From: Bradyrhizobium sp. LTSP849
Lineage (GTDB): Bacteria > Pseudomonadota > Alphaproteobacteria > Rhizobiales > Xanthobacteraceae
DNA length: 64,000 bases
Direction of reading: 5' to 3'
Assembly (NCBI RefSeq): GCF_000938255.1
Contig: NZ_JYMR01000005.1
Span: 1 to 64,000 of the forward strand
The notes below the pieces were generated by a model. That model saw nothing but the letters and a program-made list of their open reading frames with translations, was not told the DNA's origin and did not search any database. Shown one piece after another: positions 61,737-64,000 of this stretch; position 1 is the first letter of the stretch; every line of letters starts with the position of its first letter. Made by a program: the position numbers and the translations under genes.

Positions 61737-63512
61737 TTACCCCGCGCCATGCGTGAGATTGAAGACCTTCTTCTGATGAGCTGCGGATTGCTTTGCGCTT
61801 GAAGTTTGCGTCAGCAACTCGAGCGATTCATCGTCCTCGTCGCTGGCGCGCGACAAGGCTTGATCCGTGTATTTCAGACGATTTGGATCACGGGAGATTT
61901 TAAGACCCTGGACAGCAAGACGTGACAGTGCAGCAATTGCAATTGCCGTCTTGTATGCGATCTCAATTGTCAGCTTTGGCCAAAACCAGAGAGCGCTCTC
62001 GGCTGAAAGACCTGGACGTCGCTCGGTGGGATGGCGCAAGCGAATGATCCCCCATTGCAGCGGATGGACATTCTCAAGCCTCTGGCTCAACGAGAACGTA
62101 GCGAGCAGCTTCACCAGGCTACTTAAATTGACGCCGGTCGCCGCGCCCCGGAGCAGCAGCGTCTTCATGTGCTCTGGCGTATAATATAGTGCCCAGGCCT
62201 CCCAATAGATCGCTTTCCACTCGTCTTCCGACATGCGGGAATGTGCGGCGCAGACATGCTCGAGGTCGTAATTGTTAAGATCGGGATCCATCGGAACTTG
62301 GGCGGTCCAGAGGTTCTTGTGATCCTCGGAACCCGGCAACGGGGTCAGACAAAAGAACTCGAGTATGTCGATCGGCAGCTCGCGCTTGATAATTGCAATA
62401 TCATTGCGGATCGATTCAGGTGTGTCGGCCGGAAAACCCAGGATGTACCCGGCAAGTGTGAGAATGCCCTGATCTTTCCAGGCCAGCAGCATCTTGCGAT
62501 ACTCGGTGATCTTGTTTTGTCGCTTCTTCGCCGCCAGGAGATTGTCAGGATTGATGTTCTCGAGCCCGATGAATACGCGAGTCACGCCCGCGCGTTTTGC
62601 TTTCTCGATAAAATTTGGAATTTTGTGACAAAGTGTGTCCACCTGGATCAGAAGCCCAAGGGGGATGCCTTGGGATTCCCGCAGCCAGATCAAGCGATCA
62701 AGGATTTCTTCCCAGTGCTTGTTGCGCGCAAAGTTATCGTCGGTGATGAAATATTTGGAGACACCTTGCTTCCAGTTGCTGCGGACCAGCGCCTCGACAT
62801 CGTCCGGTGTCCGGAAGCGCGACTTGCGTCCCTGCACGTTGATGATCGTGCAGAAGGAGCATTGGTAGGGGCACCCGCGTCCGGCATCGAAGCTGGTACT
62901 CAGACCTAAAGTTCGTCTCACGTTCTCGATCGGCAGGAAGGGCGCAGGCGTACCTTCAATGCCGGGCAAGTCTTTGAGAAAATTGTAAGTGGGCTCCAGC
63001 CGTTGGGCAGCGGCATCCTGCAGGACGATATCGAGGCGACCTTCCGCTTCGCCAGCGAACACAGAAACCTTCATTGCGCGGCAGGCGTCCAAATCGACCG
63101 CGCTGCCGTCGAGCATCGACAGGCAACCCGAGACGTGAAAGCCGCCGATGACGACCTGAATACCGGCTTCGCGCAGCGGACGGGCGATATCGAGAGCGCG
63201 AGGATACTGGTTCGACTGCACGCCGACGAGCATGACCACGCCGAAATTGTCGTGCCGCGAAAAACGCGCCACCAGCTTTGAAATGTCAACGCGGGCGCTG
63301 AATTCGTCGATCGCCTCGATATCGATCTCAACATCGGGCCCCAGCACGCGACGTGCGTCGCTTTCCTGCGCAATTCCATAGATGCTGGCAAGCGAATTGG
63401 AGGGAATAGTCGCCCGCCACCATCGGATCACATATCCGTCTTCGCCGTAATGTGACGGTTTGATCATCACCAGCTGGAAGCGGCGTTTTGGCTGAAGAAC
63501 CGAAGCCGACAT
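61737..63512 (-). CDS. B12-binding domain radical SAM protein
   Basis: A 591-residue enzyme: an N-terminal cobalamin-binding-like domain (VDISKLVARFSRHDNFGVVMLVG, IQVVIGGFHVSGCLSML), a radical SAM core with CPYQCSFC, GVTRVFIGLENINPDNLLAAKKRQ and GYILGFPADTPESIRNDI, and a C-terminal helical region with LYYTPEHMKTLLLRG. The reaction is unknown; methylation or ring contraction of a lipid or natural product is typical. The start at 63512 follows AAGGGAAG; an upstream in-frame ATG adds 45 non-homologous residues. It shares only the general fold with the radical SAM protein at 29903. Confidence 0.86.
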   Translation of the reverse strand: MSASVLQPKRRFQLVMIKPSHYGEDGYVIRWWRATIPSNSLASIYGIAQESDARRVLGPDVEIDIEAIDEFSARVDISKLVARFSRHDNFGVVMLVGVQSNQYPRALDIARPLREAGIQVVIGGFHVSGCLSMLDGSAVDLDACRAMKVSVFAGEAEGRLDIVLQDAAAQRLEPTYNFLKDLPGIEGTPAPFLPIENVRRTLGLSTSFDAGRGCPYQCSFCTIINVQGRKSRFRTPDDVEALVRSNWKQGVSKYFITDDNFARNKHWEEILDRLIWLRESQGIPLGLLIQVDTLCHKIPNFIEKAKRAGVTRVFIGLENINPDNLLAAKKRQNKITEYRKMLLAWKDQGILTLAGYILGFPADTPESIRNDIAIIKRELPIDILEFFCLTPLPGSEDHKNLWTAQVPMDPDLNNYDLEHVCAAHSRMSEDEWKAIYWEAWALYYTPEHMKTLLLRGAATGVNLSSLVKLLATFSLSQRLENVHPLQWGIIRLRHPTERRPGLSAESALWFWPKLTIEIAYKTAIAIAALSRLAVQGLKISRDPNRLKYTDQALSRASDEDDESLELLTQTSSAKQSAAHQKKVFNLTHGAG

Positions 63513-63656
63513 CAATCGCTTCCCTTTTTGAGACTTTTGCAGCCTAGCACATCCCGGCAGCGAGTGTTGCTCAGCTTTGGGCCAAAAGCCGAGATCCGTC
63601 AAAGTGGTGGCGACCTCCATTACGGGCCCACGAGCAGACTCATCCAAGCCGCAGTC

Positions 63657-63761
63657 CTATTCGATGATCTGGTCGGCATGGCCGAGCAGTGACAGGGGCA
63701 ATGTCAGGCCGAGCGACTTGGCTGCCTTTCGACCGATGGTCAATTCAAACGCCGCGGGTTG
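63657..63761 (-). pseudogene. C-terminal remnant of an ABC transporter substrate-binding protein
   Basis: The minus strand reads QPAAFELTIGRKAAKSLGLT then PLSLLGHADQIIE and a TAG stop. This is the characteristic end of the PF04392-type ABC binding proteins abundant in Bradyrhizobium. Only about 34 residues remain. It overlaps, in another frame, the last codons of the monooxygenase-like gene, which suggests a recombination joint near 63760. Between 63513 and 63656 nothing is recognisable. Confidence 0.72.
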
Positions 63762-64000
63762 CCTTTGCAGTCCACACTCGCTCCCGAATGACGCTGCAAA
63801 TCTGGAACTTGAATTCGTTGAAAAAGGCCTCGACCCCGCGCCGCTTTGCCTTGGCGTGCTCGGGATCGATCCGCCATTGATGAAGCGCTTCCTCGGTCTC
63901 GAATTCGACGATCGTCACTCGCTCTCCATCGTCCGCAACAAAGCCCTTGTGCGAGATGTAGCCAGGTATTGCTTGCGCCAGTTCACTCATGCGCTTTGCC
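63745..64000 (-). CDS. Antibiotic biosynthesis monooxygenase (ABM)-like protein, 5' end cut by the window
   Basis: A partial small ferredoxin-like alpha/beta-barrel protein. IPGYISHKGFVADDGERVTIVEFETEEALHQWRIDPEHAKAKRRG is the ABM core with the conserved Trp and the EHAKAK segment. The frame is open to the window edge (AKR before the first Met at 63990), and the N-terminal strand of the domain is missing, so the true start lies beyond 64000. The final residues (WTAKATRGV) run into the ABC binding-protein remnant and may be a secondary ending. Confidence 0.72.
   Translation of the reverse strand, partial: AKRMSELAQAIPGYISHKGFVADDGERVTIVEFETEEALHQWRIDPEHAKAKRRGVEAFFNEFKFQICSVIRERVWTAKATRGV

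Noticed and set aside
1..64000. CRISPR arrays, tRNA and rRNA genes
   Set aside because: No regularly spaced direct repeats, no cloverleaf with a T-arm motif and no rRNA signature were found on reading both strands; a covariance-model scan would be decisive.

Overview
The window reads as chromosomal DNA of an alphaproteobacterium of the Bradyrhizobium type (family-level inference). The basis is the high GC content, dense operons with 1-4 base start/stop overlaps, a bo3-type quinol oxidase operon, GGAAC-N16-CGTT promoters of the alphaproteobacterial general-stress sigma factor EcfG, and several palindromic intergenic repeat families of the kind common in Bradyrhizobium and Rhodopseudomonas. No rRNA, tRNA or CRISPR array was seen.

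Layout. 1-560: truncated IS5-like transposase. 663-2849: SDR / carboxymuconolactone-decarboxylase-like / SDR catabolic operon (minus). 3082-6932: cyoABCD quinol oxidase. 7152-13097: thermonuclease-like protein, a GMC oxidoreductase with its small subunit, an HtrA-like protease and a ketosteroid-dehydrogenase-like flavoprotein. 13233-17825: giant indolepyruvate ferredoxin oxidoreductase divergent from a hotdog-fold protein. 18031-20392: isochorismatase-like amidase plus NCS2 permease behind a textbook sigma-54 promoter. 20449-23524: ABC sugar-type importer without an ATPase gene. 23606-29595: one minus-strand run encoding a two-subunit molybdenum hydroxylase, a flavocytochrome c sulfide dehydrogenase-type flavoprotein and SoxX, SoxY, SoxZ and SoxA, without SoxB or SoxCD and with an altered SoxY tip. 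29903-32919: B12-binding radical SAM enzyme and an MFS exporter. 33085-36780: intradiol dioxygenase, Bug-type binding protein, LysR regulator, thioesterase and a rifampin ADP-ribosyltransferase. 36983-44087: atypical SDR, trans-aconitate methyltransferase-like enzyme, TRAP transporter with fused DctQM, and an alkyl sulfatase. 44238-54106: glycosyltransferase, ABC exporter, glycogen-debranching-like enzyme, PRC-barrel protein, MFS protein, MpaB-like protein and glycogen synthase. 54311-57930: CoA-transferase, zinc alcohol dehydrogenase and an isopropylmalate/isocitrate dehydrogenase family enzyme. 57964-64000: a patchwork region with a secreted GH25 protein, an EF-G fragment, a decayed partial copy of the upstream dehydrogenase gene, a second B12 radical SAM enzyme, the tail of an ABC binding protein and a partial monooxygenase gene.

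Working together. The most coherent unusual unit is the 23606-29595 operon, in which exported molybdenum hydroxylase subunits, an FCSD-type flavoprotein and SoxXYZA look co-transcribed. It may be a periplasmic oxidation system distinct from classical thiosulfate oxidation. Two exact EcfG-type promoters suggest that the cyo oxidase and glycogen synthase belong to the general stress response. The sigma-54 promoter suggests nitrogen control of the amidase/permease pair.
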